Shown: in pieces, positions 47,415 through 59,231 of the stretch
How positions within the stretch are numbered: position 1 is the first letter of the stretch
Layout: each line of letters begins with the position of its first letter
Assembly (NCBI GenBank): GCA_008477525.1
Contig: SPDT01000006.1
Span: forward strand, 2,197,501-2,261,500
Length of the DNA stretch: 64,000 nt
From: Hypomyces perniciosus
Lineage: Eukaryota > Ascomycota > Sordariomycetes > Hypocreales > Hypocreaceae
Direction: 5' to 3'
Translations under genes and position numbers: made by a program
The notes under the pieces: generated by a model
What the model was told of the DNA's origin: nothing
Databases searched by the model: none
The model's input: the letters and a program-made list of their open reading frames with translations, nothing else

Positions 47415-48515
47415 ATGCCACAAAGTCTACGTTCGATACTGGGGAAATCTAGTCGGGTGAAGAAGCCTAGTCGCCCGACACCGTCCCCAAGACCAAATGC
47501 ATCAGTCCGGTCCCCCCAGAAGAGAATGAAGCAGCCACAGGAGGATGAACAAGCGGGCCCCCAGGAGAAGCTCGCGGACCTGGGGATTGTCAAAATACTA
47601 GAGGAGGAATTAACACTGAGAGACGTGGTCCAGGCGATGAGATATATTCGCTCCAGGATGTTCACGCCTGTTCCGTCTACAGGCCTAAATTCCACAAGGA
47701 CAGCCGAAGTTCTCAATTACAGATTGGCAGTACCGCCGATAATCATACTGGGCCATCTGAATGCTATCCTGAATTCGCCCTCGAGGGTTGAGAGAGAAGT
47801 TGTGGAACTTCTGAGCAAGGGCATCGTGCGCAAAGTCAGAGTCGAGAGGAGAGGCGGCATGGGAGAAGCCCTGATCGAATCCTCTGATCTCGAAACCATG
47901 GTCCGCAAAGCCAATCTATCTGGGGAGACCAAGGATAATTATCTAGTATTCCTCAAGGATCACCCAACGGCACAGACATTGTCGAGGGGAACTCTTATGC
48001 ACACCCAAACAGATGAACTTGTAAGAGCAGGCTTTCTGACCAGCTCATTGCAAGCCACGCCGGGGAACACGCTGCACGTCCGTCCCGAAGACCGCACAAC
48101 CTTGACTTCCATCCAACATGTTTCCCGCTTCGCCTCAGGAACCGTTTCAGCCGTGGGCGGACGGAACGCCATCCATTTAGCTGGCGGTGGCGGTGGCGCT
48201 CCCACACTCACACACACGTCGTCCTCGGAGGCTTCCGACTTCCGTATTGCAGTGCCTGGACATGGACGGCATCTGAAACTGGCCGAGGGAGCTGTAGACT
48301 GGCTGCGTGAGGCGCTGGGGAAGACGAAATGGGGCGAGGGACCGGAGGATTGGTTCAGGGAACGGTTTGAGGGCGGTAGGCTGTATGGGATGAGGTGGAA
48401 GGAGTTTTGGGGCGTGGAGTGGGAGTGGGTGCTTGGGCAGGCGGTTGGGTTGGGGATTGTGGAATTGTTTGATACCGGCAGCGTGGGGAGGGGAGTTAGA
48501 GCTCTGGGAGGTTGA
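47415..48515 (+). CDS. STK19: STK19-family winged-helix protein
   Basis: A single exon of 366 residues. A basic, Pro-rich N-terminus (about 1-50) precedes the conserved region: LADLGIVKILEEELTLRDVVQ, VPPIIILGHLNAIL, EREVVELLSKGIVRKVRV, then TDELVRAGFLTSSL and WLREALGKTKWGE, ending near LGLGIVELFDTG. These match the tandem winged-helix layout of human STK19 (Pfam Stk19). Despite its name, recent work describes STK19 as a DNA-binding factor in transcription-coupled nucleotide excision repair rather than a kinase; I see no kinase motifs. A His/Thr/Gly-rich insertion near 255-270 is low complexity. Confidence 0.82.
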   Translation: MPQSLRSILGKSSRVKKPSRPTPSPRPNASVRSPQKRMKQPQEDEQAGPQEKLADLGIVKILEEELTLRDVVQAMRYIRSRMFTPVPSTGLNSTRTAEVLNYRLAVPPIIILGHLNAILNSPSRVEREVVELLSKGIVRKVRVERRGGMGEALIESSDLETMVRKANLSGETKDNYLVFLKDHPTAQTLSRGTLMHTQTDELVRAGFLTSSLQATPGNTLHVRPEDRTTLTSIQHVSRFASGTVSAVGGRNAIHLAGGGGGAPTLTHTSSSEASDFRIAVPGHGRHLKLAEGAVDWLREALGKTKWGEGPEDWFRERFEGGRLYGMRWKEFWGVEWEWVLGQAVGLGIVELFDTGSVGRGVRALGG

Positions 48516-51500
48516 GGCTGAATGGAGGAGATACCGTCTTCTTCTTGGATGTCTGGGTCTGTACACGAACATGTGCGAGCTTGCACGGGTTGCCCGACCT
48601 CTTAGGTACAGTTGAAGATGTCATGTGAGCTTTGACACGCCTGTCTCGAGCGTCAAATCGGACATGTGATGGTAATGTTTGAAGCATCTGAAGGATGTGA
48701 TGTGAGAGGATCTGGGAAATGATCGAGATCTACGAGGTAAACGAGTCATCAGAGACATGCTACATCTGATCTGACCGAAGGAGTTAGTATGCAAGTTATG
48801 CTCCATATGAACATCGCCGGTAGTTGAATTGGGCGCCAATCTTCCGTAATACTAGCAGTGCAGTTCTTTTCATGTTGAATTTAAAGTGGTTTCAAGACCC
48901 TAGATCATGTTCTTGAGACAGTTGAGTCATGACTGAGTAATCTACTCGAAGCACGTGCTCGGATGTGCCGCATCTAGAGAATATAATGCGGCAAACATTC
49001 CGAAGACGAGAGAGCCCAACAAGGCAGACAGTTGCTAAGACTCCGTCCGTCCTAGAGCCCAAGACTACTACTCATAATTCACACAAAGCTAACAACGCGT
49101 CACACCCTGGTGTGACAGTGATAGGAGACGCTTGGCTGCCCGCCAACCGATGATGCGGGGACTCCGGAATATCGATACGGATAGTACGGAGTGGTACTAC
49201 CAAGTACATACTAGCAAGGCGAGGTGACAATTGCCTAGGTGACGAGCAGCTTTGGCCAGGGGTCCGTTCGTGCGACCATCTTGGCGGCGTGATGGGCATG
49301 TTTTGTGGCGTTACAGAGGCAAGTGTTGGCTGCATGCTTTGTGTCAGGACGGAGTACAATTGCAGATATACGGGGTAGTACTACTCCGTACGGAGTACTG
49401 GTTGTGGAATAATAGCATATCATCTCTAGAGTCAAGATGCTCAGGGCCAAGTGCAAGAAATTGTACGGAGTATAATTATGCCAGCAATGGAGATATCCTG
49501 TCGACGTCACCGTTACAGAAATCCTTGCGCGTTTTCCGGTTCCCCGGTCTGTTATAATGGCTACGAGCCGGGGTGTCAGAGATTTCTTCTCGTAAGACGG
49601 AATTTCCACGAGCTATCATCTTTTTCTTTCGTTTCGTCGCTGGGCAGCAAGCAAGCGTTGGTGTTAACCAGCAATTAGGCTATATCAAGAAGAATGACAC
49701 TTCATCTCCCAGCACCTAGTATTACTATCCATAAGAGAATGGAGATTCAGAAGAAGTCTGATGAACAATAATGATGCCATTGAATTGTCTGGTCTATGTG
49801 AAGAAGAAGAATACGACTAATTGGATGGAATAAATGCAGACAATATGGATGGATCGGCTATTCCGAACTATGCAGATCTTACCAACTAGTATTGCATTGC
49901 AGACGATTGCCGGCGTCTCTAGCAAAAGGGTGCCTGCATATGTACGAGCAGCAGCAGTACTAGTATATTGTCTGTGCGGACAAACAGGTGAGGAAACGGG
50001 ACACTGGAAAGTCTCCATGGGCATTCATTTGTTTACGAGTACGGAGTATTCCGTACAACTTGTAGAGCTGTCCATATTGCATACAGGGAGACACTATGGA
50101 ATATTATTGGCACTGCAACCCTTATGGGGCAATCGGACCAAGGGATTCGTAATAGATAGTATCCAGCTCTCGTTCATAATATGTCACAGCGAACGCTTGC
50201 AACTTGATCACTGGCATTTACATGTTGATCCAATACGATTAGATAGTACTGGATATTTCTACAACATTGAATCCTTCGTGTTGTCTAGGAGAACAATGCC
50301 TCCCTCCCAGGCATAATATACTTTTCTCGCCCTGGACAGTTGGAGAATGGTTCGACACTAGAAGCTTGAAGGGGAAACTAAAGGGCGTTGAAATTGAAGT
50401 ATCGGGGCCGTCATGCCACCGAACAACTCGCTTGTCCAATTCTGGATGCCCGCCCCTTGTTGTGGTCCCTCAAAGGTTCAGGGATCAGGCTTGTTGAAAT
50501 TGCCCTCCGGCGGTTTCAAGGGTGACAAGCAAGGAGGGACAGAGACGAGTATGTATTATTACGGAGTACGGAGTACTCGTAACGAGAACGCAATGAATAG
50601 TATTTATCATCGCTGATGGAGATCTCTCTCTTTCTCCCTGCTCTGGCTTCGGCAATCTCCTGATCAACCTGATCAACCATGTTCCAGCTTCTTTGCATCT
50701 TGCATAGGGGCAAATGAAGAAGCAAGACAGGAGAAAATACAAAGAGACATAAAAAAAAAACGATGAGCAACGCAAGGAGGCCCGTGTCATTGATCACTTT
50801 CCGTGGGGAGGCGACACTTCCCGGGGTGCAGCCTCCCACCCTTCCCACTGGTTGCCCGCATCCATCCCGCGCTGAAGGATGGCACAGGGGCTAAACAAAG
50901 GCGCCACAGCAGACCAACAGGGGGCCAGTGCTAGTCTGTAGCATCCCCCCCGGCCCAATTTACTGGCTAGAGCCCCGCTGGCCAACCGACCGGTCACCCA
51001 GCTGTCATTACATATTACCGAGCCGGAAAAAAGAAAGCACCTTCAGCAAGCGTCTCTCTCTGTTGGTCCTTGCTCACCTCACCCCCAACAGTCGACTTTG
51101 TGCACACGACGAGATCTGCCCCCCCCGAACCGCCTTGTTTTCCTCCTTTCCTGTGGCGAATATTCAACAAGTTACGAGTACGGAGTATACTGTCGAAGTC
51201 TTCGACATTTGGGACCTGGGACCCAACAGGTCCGCCTCGTTTGGTCCCCTGAGCGGTTCGTTGGAAATATACTCAAGAGGAACCGATAGTGGTATGTCGC
51301 GGCCCCTCTCTCAGCTGCACCTCAACCCCCTTTCCACCCTGATCGCAAGATTGATGTGTGCTACTTCCTGCAGCAGCAATCACACACTACGGCATCACCT
51401 TGTAACTTGCATGACTGACAGAATCATGTTGCCAGGTTTCGGAACTTGAATCGGTCAAACTTGGCCCTGGGACAGACGCCCTCACCGAGTTCTCCTTCCT

Positions 51501-51692
51501 CACTTGCTTGTCGGCCTTGTACAAGGCTGCTTGCTAGTGCGATATTGCCTCGGTTGGACGATTGCATTGCGATATCTGCGGTTCATGGACGGCCAAAGCT
51601 TCTGAGGCCACCAAGCACCACGCACAGGCCGTCAACAAGCAGCCGGCGAGCATCACCCTCTCGGCCATCACCCCTCCCACCGCCATTTAATC
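48516..51692. other. Gene-poor 3.2-kb region
   Basis: Between tandem STK19-family and KIP2 genes. It is rich in TACGGAGTA motifs, including a perfect 16-bp palindrome at 49382-49397 and an inverted repeat near 50040-50055. The right end (about 51.1-51.7 kb) is probably the KIP2 leader. No frame shows a family signature. Confidence 0.5.
49382..49397. repeat. 16-bp perfect palindrome TACTCCGTACGGAGTA
   Basis: A perfect palindrome made of the recurrent TACTCCGTA/TACGGAGTA unit. Confidence 0.9.
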
Positions 51693-54553
51693 ATGGCGAC
51701 TACTCTGCCGCGACCCTCTCGCCCCTCCATTGGGCCTCCGGACATGGCTCTGCCCGTTCTTCCGATGTCCAAGGGTAGGAAGAGCACTGGGAACATTCCC
51801 AGCCCTACCAAGCCTGCGCCAAATACACCAAGGAGTGGCTTGCGAGCGCCTTCATCAGGTTTTCACACCCCTTTCTCTACCAATGTGCCGCCTATGCCCA
51901 AAGGCATTCCCAGTGCAGTAACCCCGGCGAAGACGATCAGAAAAACAGTCAGCATCAACTCGTTCCCGAAACCACCAAAGGGCGACAACCGAGCCAGCAG
52001 CATGCCGCCTAGTCCGTTGGCAGGCGACAAGGCTCGAACAGCCCGGAAATCAAAACCGCCGAGGGAGTCATTACAGAGCAACTATTCAATCACACCGAGT
52101 CTTTTGAATGGCAGTGGCGAGGGCAAATTCATCAGCAGCGTTCGCATGTCTGATGGCCTCATCAGTATTTCCTCACCACCCCATAGCCGGAGTTCTTCTG
52201 CTCAGGACTCTTACTCTACCTCAGCGACAACATATGACGACCCAGCAGATGGTACTAGTATCAATGACAAGCGTGCATCCAAATCCGAGGCAAAAGGCAA
52301 TGTTCTCGTCAGCGTTCGAGTACGACCCGATTCAAACACCGAAAATGCCAACTCGGAAGGCGAATGGATGGTAGATGGCCGGACATCGCTTATAGGATAC
52401 AGGGGCAAAGAAGGTGGCGATTACTTCTATGGTATGGCTCGTCCAGAAGTATTGAGGAGATGATTTGCTAACTTGGCGAATTAGACAATGTCTTTACGAC
52501 TCATGATAATAATGCTCGTGTATATGATCACATCGCCAAACGCCTTGTACGGAGAGTCATGGAGGGATACCATGGCACTGTGTTTGCCTACGGCCAGACT
52601 GGTACTGGCAAGACGTTCTCTATGCAAGGAACGGCGTCATCACCTGGTGTGATCCCGCTGGCCATTACCGACATCTTTTCCTATATCCGAGAAACACCTT
52701 CCCGCGAGTTCTTACTTCGAGTAAGCTATCTTGAAATCTATAATGAAAAAATTCATGACTTGTTGAGCATGGCTAGCTGTGGAGGCGGTGGGCCACAGGA
52801 AGAAATCAAGTTGCGGGAAGATAGCAAGAGGGGCGTCTATGCCACGCCTCTGAAGGAGGAGATTGTTCAGAGCCCTACCCAGTTACTCAGGGTCATTGCT
52901 AGAGGTGATCAAGCCCGGCGAACGGCTAGCACCCAGTTCAATGCACGAAGCTCCCGAAGTCACGCGGTCGTTCAGATTGTTGTTGAGAGTCGTGAGCGAC
53001 TGCCCGTTAGTGGCAGCGGCAGTGGTAACGAGAACAAGCGCTCAGGTATTCTTCCCGGAGGTGTTCGCGTCTCAACATTGAGCTTGATCGATCTCGCTGG
53101 CTCGGAAAAGGCAGCGGAGTCGAAGGAGCGAAGACAGGAGGGCGCACACATCAACAAGAGTTTGCTTACTCTAGGAACTGTCATTGCAAAACTATCCGAA
53201 TGGAAGGATAAGGGCGGTGATAAGGAAGGAAAGCATCTGCCTTACCGTGATAGCAAGCTGACACGGCTACTTCAAGGAGCTCTTTCTGGCAATTCTCTAG
53301 TTAGCATTCTCTGTACGGTTTCACTTGGCATATCGGGAAGTATGGCAGCTGCCAATACTCACACCAACGAAACTCTGAACACACTGAAGTTTGCGTCGCG
53401 TGCGAAGAATAGCATCGTTAGTCACGCAAAGAAGGCAGAGGAAGCTCTTGGTGCTGGTGGCGATGGTGGTGCAAAGGTGCTCTTGGAACGATATCGGGTG
53501 GAGATTCAGGAGTTGAGACAACAGCTGGAGTCTCAGGCCAACGACAAGAAGAAAGATGCAGAGAAGGAGTTTGTGGAAGTGGAACGAGTCCGAGAACAGG
53601 AAGCTGCTGAGCGACACGAAGAGCAGATATTGGAAATGCAGCTTGCAAGAACCGCTCTGAAGGAACGGATCGATCATCTTAATCGCCTGATTCTCAGTTC
53701 CAAATCCATTGGCGTCAACACGAACGGATCGATGAGTGCAATGGGGCGATACTCGCAATTGTCGATTCCTGGATCAGCCCGGTCATCGGTAGCCACCTCA
53801 TTTGGCGGGAGGTCCTTGCTAGAGCGGACGGCATCGGTGACTTCCATATCTACCATCGGACGTCGGTCAAGTGGTGGGGGGGCCCAGCGCTTGTCCGTAG
53901 AGGGCGAGGGTGTTGACGTCGAAGATGATAGCACTGGCGAGTACGGTGATGGAATCGCTTCTTTGGCGGCTCAGAATCGGGCGCTACAAGCTGATTTAGT
54001 GGACAAGAACCGATACATTGCAACGCTGGAGAAGAGGCTCCTCCAGGCGCGTCGGGCTAGTACTTCACGCACCTCTGTTGGTTTCTCAGCTCCTAATAAG
54101 GGTATCATGGTGGGAGAAGACCACAGTGTCGCAGCCTTGCTGAAAGATAAGGATGCCGAGATTGCCGATCTTCGCGCAAGACTGGACGACAAGGACCGAA
54201 TGTTGGCTGCGTTGCGAAGTGCAGCGCGCTCGCGTGATACGGCTGATGCATCAGCTGAGCCTCGGTCACCTCTACTACATGAGGGGCAACAGCCTCCCGA
54301 TCAGCCATGGAGTCCGTCGTCCAAGTCGTCAAGGAGACCGACGAAGAACGTTGATGAGATGAATAAGATGCTCGAGGAGATGATACAAGACCGTGTTGAG
54401 ACGGGCCAGATCGTTAGGGGAGTTAGGGGGAGCGTGCGATTGGCGAATGGCCAGAAGCTAGACGTCCTAGCAGAACCAGCGCATGACTTGGAACCATTGC
54501 GACACACTCCAACCCCGCTGGCGAGGCGGATCAGTTCCATTGAAGGGATGTAA
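51693..54553 (+). CDS. KIP2: Kinesin-7 motor Kip2 (KipA/CENP-E family)
   Basis: Exons 51693-52431 and 52485-54553 encode 935 residues. A Ser- and Pro-rich, basic N-terminal tail (1-200) comes before the motor domain (about 205-580): SVRVRPDS, P-loop GQTGTGKT (283-290), NARSSRSH switch 1, LIDLAGSEKA switch 2 and LPYRDSKLTRLLQ. The neck and stalk contain coiled coils (about 590-680, 770-810 and 830-870). Kip2/KipA is a plus-end-directed motor that carries the CLIP-170 homologue to microtubule tips; in Aspergillus KipA it keeps hyphal growth direction. The basic N-tail resembles the extra microtubule-binding part of yeast Kip2. The intron (53 bases) splits the motor core at YFY-DNVF. Confidence 0.93.
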
Positions 54554-55989
54554 TGGTGTGGTGAAGGGGGTGAGGAAGATGAAGAAGATGCCATAGAGTG
54601 CTGCGACGTGGTTAGGACTTTTGCAAAAAGACGAAAACTGTGGGGCAAGGAGTTCAGGTACGGGCATCAGTTTGGGATTTTGTTTGTGTTATACCCGACT
54701 TCTTTTGCGTTTTGTTTGCTGTCTCTCTTGACGGATACAAGAGCGGGGGCTTTTGTGTGATTCATGATGCAGGTTTCCGAGTCACTACTGTTTTGCGTGT
54801 ATTGGAGAGGCTCTTTGCTGATGAGGGAATACCCCATATGCGTGATATTTACGTCTTCTCATGATGTTTGCAGCGACAAGCGGAAGACAACGGAGGATAG
54901 ATCCTCTTATATCCATATATATATATATCTTTCCTTTGGTTCTTAGACGAGCCAATCAAGGGGATGGTTAGCAGCGGGTGGGATGCATGAGTGTGTTGTT
55001 ATTTTGTTTGACTACTTAGCGAGGATCCTAATTATGTACTGATTAACGGGGAAAGGATGAGGAAATGCGAACGCGAGTAATGCAACTTCGTTTACATATG
55101 AGCCTTGAATAGTAATAGTATCCGTGACGGAGCGAGGGTGCCGAAATACTACGGGCACCGGCAGATCATGTCCGGTTGACTTGCAAACGAATTCTTTGGA
55201 TGCTGACCAATACTTCGTAGAGGCTACTGCTTTATTGGCATGGTAGAACTAAAGCTTGACCGAAGAAGTATTTGGAGTGTTTGATATATATGCATTGGGT
55301 CTGGGGCAAGTTACTGAAAGCGGAAGGTGTAGATAACAAACGGGCGTAATTGGGATAGCCTCGTATTACTACTCGTACTACTATTTCACGTGTGGGAGAT
55401 AGCCGAGTTTGTTGAGTGCAGATTGACGAGTTGTGTGGGCTGATTGAAGGTGAGTAACAGATAGATGGAAGGATTTATGCTTGTAGAGCGCGCGCTTGAC
55501 CAAACAACATGGCTGGCTGAAGAGGCCCGTACCTCCTTTTGAGTATCATTGGCTATTGTTGAACGTGGCCCAATGGATTCGGACTTTCAGACTCAATGCA
55601 GGGGTGCGAAACTTCTGAAACCGCCCAGGGGCAGAGAGCTGATGAGATCGGGCAAATGTGCGAAGTACTATTACTCCGTACTCGTACGAAGTATATACTT
55701 ACTTGGCCTTGAAGGACTAATTCAGGTCACCTGCAAGGGATCCTCCGCCTGGCTTCTACTCGTATTCGACCATCGCCATTTCTTGTGGTTTCCTCTTCAC
55801 ACCTGTAAGCGCTGTCAAAGAACGCGCGCACTCTCGTTCCCCCTCATTGTCTGCTTTTGCCCTTTTTGTGCTCTTCTCTGACGTGTGTGACGTATTCGTA
55901 GCCTGCTGATTCAAGATGGCAGCACAACCAACCAACCAATGTCTGTCTGTCTGTCCCTACTCCTCTTTGACCCTTCTCTCCTCGTATCT

Positions 55990-56011
55990 CTTTCTTTCTT
56001 TCTTTCTTTCT
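55990..56011. repeat. (CTTT)n microsatellite
   Basis: About five tandem CTTT units in a long pyrimidine-rich stretch. Confidence 0.85.
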
Positions 56012-56161
56012 TCTTCTCTCTCTCTCATCCGTCAATCATCTCACATCACCAACCGACCGACCTGCCACGTTGGGACGAGGGATTCTTTTTTTAAACTGGG
56101 ATCCGGGCATGATATCAAACACATGCCTCCCCCCACTTGGAGGCCAGTTCGAATCGAGTCC

Positions 56162-56188
56162 CTGCTGCTGCTGCTGCTGCTGCTGCTG
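56162..56188. repeat. (CTG)9 microsatellite
   Basis: Nine uninterrupted CTG units upstream of the GT23-like gene. Confidence 0.9.
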
Positions 56189-56788
56189 AAAAGCCAAAAA
56201 AAGATACGAGTATTAGATGTTCCATGTTTCCGAACCCTTTCAAGACTAGGATCCCAACAACAAAGAGACATTGTGTGTGTGTGTGTACCTGGTCAGGCTG
56301 GTGAACGTTGGCCTGTGACTGGCTGCTTCGTCCCTTGCTTCATGCCTGCCGAGTATACATACAGCTCCTCCATATTCTTGTTGCCCTCTTCGTTTTCGCT
56401 TCCGATACCGCCTGATCGACGTCGTCTTCCCCAGACCCTCGGGACTGCCAACCCTACGAGTACACAGTGATCCATGATGATCGACATTGCACAGCTTGCA
56501 ATTTCGTGCTAGTCTGGTTGGTTCGTTGATCCCTCGGAGGCACTCTCACTGTTGTCTTTGACCTTTATACGTTCATTCACCTTTCTCGCGGCATTGACTT
56601 GTTTGGCTCTGTCCCACGCTGTATTATCGCCTTTCGTTTTGTCCTTGCCTGTCAACTTGTCAACTTGTCTTATTCCCACTAGATGATACCCTTCACTCCT
56701 TGATCTCTTCACTTGAAACTCCCACCATTCACTTCAGTCTGATGTATCATCTTCTTTTCTAGAAGATTTTGGCATTACAGACGCCGCC

Positions 56789-58639
56789 ATGCCTCCTCCA
56801 CTTGATCTCACTCCTTCGACACATGCCAAGGTATTGGTCGCTCCACCAAGGCTCAATCTTCGACGGAATGCATCCTACAACAACGCTGAGCGCCTTTCTG
56901 CGCCGCTGTCCTCGACGTCTTCCCGATTCAACTTCAATCACCTATTCTTCTCACCACCGCCGTCACCAAGCCTTCCTGCCCTCGTGCCCCGGCCAAAGAA
57001 GTCCCCTGCGAAAGTCTTCAGTTCTCGCCCGAGCCGGGTCCTGCGATATTTCATTTTCTTCGCTACCTTAACCACGTCGTTCTATTTGATGGGGTTGGCG
57101 TTTCGACACAGGGGCTCTATCATAGAAGCATGGCCGCATTTTACAAACGATGAATATGAGATGGTTGGCCAGGATGCCATACCCGACTTTCCCACACCAA
57201 TCGTGGTCAGCCACAGCCGTTCCAGGTCAAAATGGACTGTGTCTATTCCCCACAGCCATGATTTCCCCTTGACAGTTGAAGAATATGCTGGAATGGGCAG
57301 TCGATGTCGTGAGGTCTCAGCACACGCCAGAGAACTTCACGGCAAGGCCCCCCTGTCAGATACTGCCAAGCTGAATTACGACGCTTCAGACGAATACTTT
57401 GTTGATGTATACGAGGCAGAGAAAGATGGACTGCTGCCGCCGATTAGAAAAGGAAACTTGGCCAAGACGACTGGGCATTTTGTAGGCCTGGACTGGGAAT
57501 CGATGTCTGGGTTGCCAGTCTGCAAGACATCACTGACATACGTGCTGGAGAGCCCGGATGCCGGACTAGGCACCGCGGTTATGACCATGTGGATGCTCTA
57601 TGGTCTAGCCAAGCAACAGGGAAGGGCGTTTTTTATCGACGACTCGCGGTGGGCATACGGCACTTATACAGACATCTTTCAACCGCCCCCTCTTCCCGAA
57701 TGTCGACCTCCTCCACGGCATCAAATGCTCCCGTGTCCAGCACAAGCAAAACATCTTGTTGTCTCCAGCGTCACTCTAAAGGACGTTTTCCCAGCTTTGG
57801 TGGCGAAGCATCATAGGGTTGCGGGAACAAATAACAATTTGCGAGATCTTATGGAACTCGCACGAACTGGCTATCAATCTCTCTTCACTCTCAACAAGGA
57901 GGACCAGGATTATGTCAACAATCGCATAAAAAAACTAAAAAGCCAATCCAAAGCCGACGATCCAACATCTATTGATGCTCCCATCATTGGCCTCCATATC
58001 CGGCGCGGAGACCGACACCCCCTCGAACATCAGTATCGAGCTTCATACATCCCGTCTGAAATCTTCCACAGAAAAGCCCAACATCTGGTGGACGTCCACT
58101 TCAACGCAACCAGCGATGAAGCAGCGACACGGCATGCCATTACCATCCTTGCCTCGGATGACCCAACAGTGTACCAGCAATCTGAATTCTCCGATGCTCT
58201 GCATGCCCAGGAGCGTATCCGCCTAGCCTCCAAAGAAGCCACGCAGAAGCAGACCGACCTAGATCCACACATGCTCCATCCCTTCAAGGACGAAGGGGCC
58301 GGATGGGAAGGCGGTTTCTTTGCGCGCATGTTCTGGAACCTTGGTTCAGAGCGTAGAAGCAACGCCGCCAGTACCGCGATTGGGACGAAGCAGAAGAATG
58401 CTAACCGTCAGTCTGAGCCAGCGCCGTCGGAGCAGACACTGAAGCTGCGCAGCTTCATCGGGCGGGCGTACATGATGGACCTGGCGGTGCTTGCGGGAGC
58501 CAGCGATAAGATTGTATGCGCAGTGAGCGCGACAGGCTGCAGGATGCTTGGGGTGATGATGGGATGGGAGGCTGGTATTCAGGGGGGTGGTTGGGTGAAT
58601 GTCGACGGAGACTACGAGTGGGCGTGGATGAACTGGTAG
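56789..58639 (+). CDS. Type II membrane glycosyltransferase, GT23/fucosyltransferase-like
   Basis: A single exon of 616 residues. A basic N-terminal tail of 83 residues precedes one hydrophobic anchor (84-105, YFIFFATLTTSFYLMGLAF); the rest is probably luminal. The core has AVMTMWMLYGLAKQQGRAFF (donor-fold region), IIGLHIRRGDRHPLE near 398-413 and ITILASDDPTVY near 445-460, plus CAVSATGCRMLGVMMGW close to the end. The HIRRGD motif and the late Ser/Cys motif are placed as in Fut8-type alpha-1,6-fucosyltransferases and related O-fucosyltransferases. The donor may or may not be GDP-fucose. A Ser/Gln/Glu-rich insertion between 510 and 560 has no counterpart I know. Confidence 0.6.
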   Translation: MPPPLDLTPSTHAKVLVAPPRLNLRRNASYNNAERLSAPLSSTSSRFNFNHLFFSPPPSPSLPALVPRPKKSPAKVFSSRPSRVLRYFIFFATLTTSFYLMGLAFRHRGSIIEAWPHFTNDEYEMVGQDAIPDFPTPIVVSHSRSRSKWTVSIPHSHDFPLTVEEYAGMGSRCREVSAHARELHGKAPLSDTAKLNYDASDEYFVDVYEAEKDGLLPPIRKGNLAKTTGHFVGLDWESMSGLPVCKTSLTYVLESPDAGLGTAVMTMWMLYGLAKQQGRAFFIDDSRWAYGTYTDIFQPPPLPECRPPPRHQMLPCPAQAKHLVVSSVTLKDVFPALVAKHHRVAGTNNNLRDLMELARTGYQSLFTLNKEDQDYVNNRIKKLKSQSKADDPTSIDAPIIGLHIRRGDRHPLEHQYRASYIPSEIFHRKAQHLVDVHFNATSDEAATRHAITILASDDPTVYQQSEFSDALHAQERIRLASKEATQKQTDLDPHMLHPFKDEGAGWEGGFFARMFWNLGSERRSNAASTAIGTKQKNANRQSEPAPSEQTLKLRSFIGRAYMMDLAVLAGASDKIVCAVSATGCRMLGVMMGWEAGIQGGGWVNVDGDYEWAWMNW

Positions 58640-59231
58640 TCCTTTATTCCTTTGGCTGACTTATATATAAAAGGTACACATCTTGAGCATTGCATTGCGT
58701 GGCGTTGGTTGGGTTGGATATATACGGAGTAGGAGAGGTGAAATCAGGGGGGAGAATGCCAGATCAATGTCAACCTACCTACAAACACATGGGGTTCATT
58801 GGAGGATCGAATGTAAAGGATTTTCATTCAATGTGTATGAACTAGGTAAATTTGGAAGAAAACCACACTGATTTCGAGACGTCGTCCATATTTTGTGTAT
58901 GCCATTACTACTACTACCTAAGATACCAATACTATGAAGTGATGGAGTAATACGGAGTACTAGGTACCTAGTAGTATTAATGCTCGCTACCTTAGTACCT
59001 ACCTTAGTAGGTACCTATGGATGTCAATGCCCCACCTCCCTGCAAGGCTGCAGGACACTCACTCAGTGCACGGCTACGAGTATTGCCGCCACAGCTCCCA
59101 CTAATTAGAGGTACTCCCTACATTAGTCTAGTGCTCTTCAGGTGCCGTCAAGTTCGCGCGACACCTCTCGGATTTATCCTCTGCATTCCCCTTCCAACAC
59201 TCATCCTCACAGGGGATACACCACATTCGCC
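58640..59231. other. Intergenic with palindromes, upstream of TAF7
   Basis: Tandem genes; contains a perfect 16-bp palindrome at 58958-58973 and further TACCTTAGTAGGTACC units to about 59016. No gene. Confidence 0.6.
58958..58973. repeat. 16-bp perfect palindrome TACTAGGTACCTAGTA
   Basis: A perfect palindrome next to a TACGGAGTA motif and followed by related GGTACC-centred repeats. Confidence 0.9.

Larger units (their letters stand above)
54554..56788. other. Intergenic 2.2 kb between KIP2 and GT23-like gene
   Basis: Rich in simple repeats: (AT)n at 54915-54928, (CTTT)n at 55990-56011, nine CTG units at 56162-56188 and (GT)n at 56272-56286. TACTCCGTA/TACGAAGTA motifs occur near 55200, 55370 and 55670. 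The last 250 bases form a pyrimidine-rich leader. I see no gene. Confidence 0.55.

Noticed and set aside
50516..50848. 110-codon minus-strand frame with one hydrophobic segment
   Set aside because: No domain, poor start context and it runs through TACGGAGTA repeats.
55916..56470. 184-codon plus-strand frame before the GT23-like gene
   Set aside because: It is made of CTTT, CTG and GT repeats; no family signature.
56509..56712. 67-codon minus-strand Lys/Glu-rich frame
   Set aside because: It lies in the pyrimidine-rich leader of the GT23-like gene, which would force such composition on the opposite strand.
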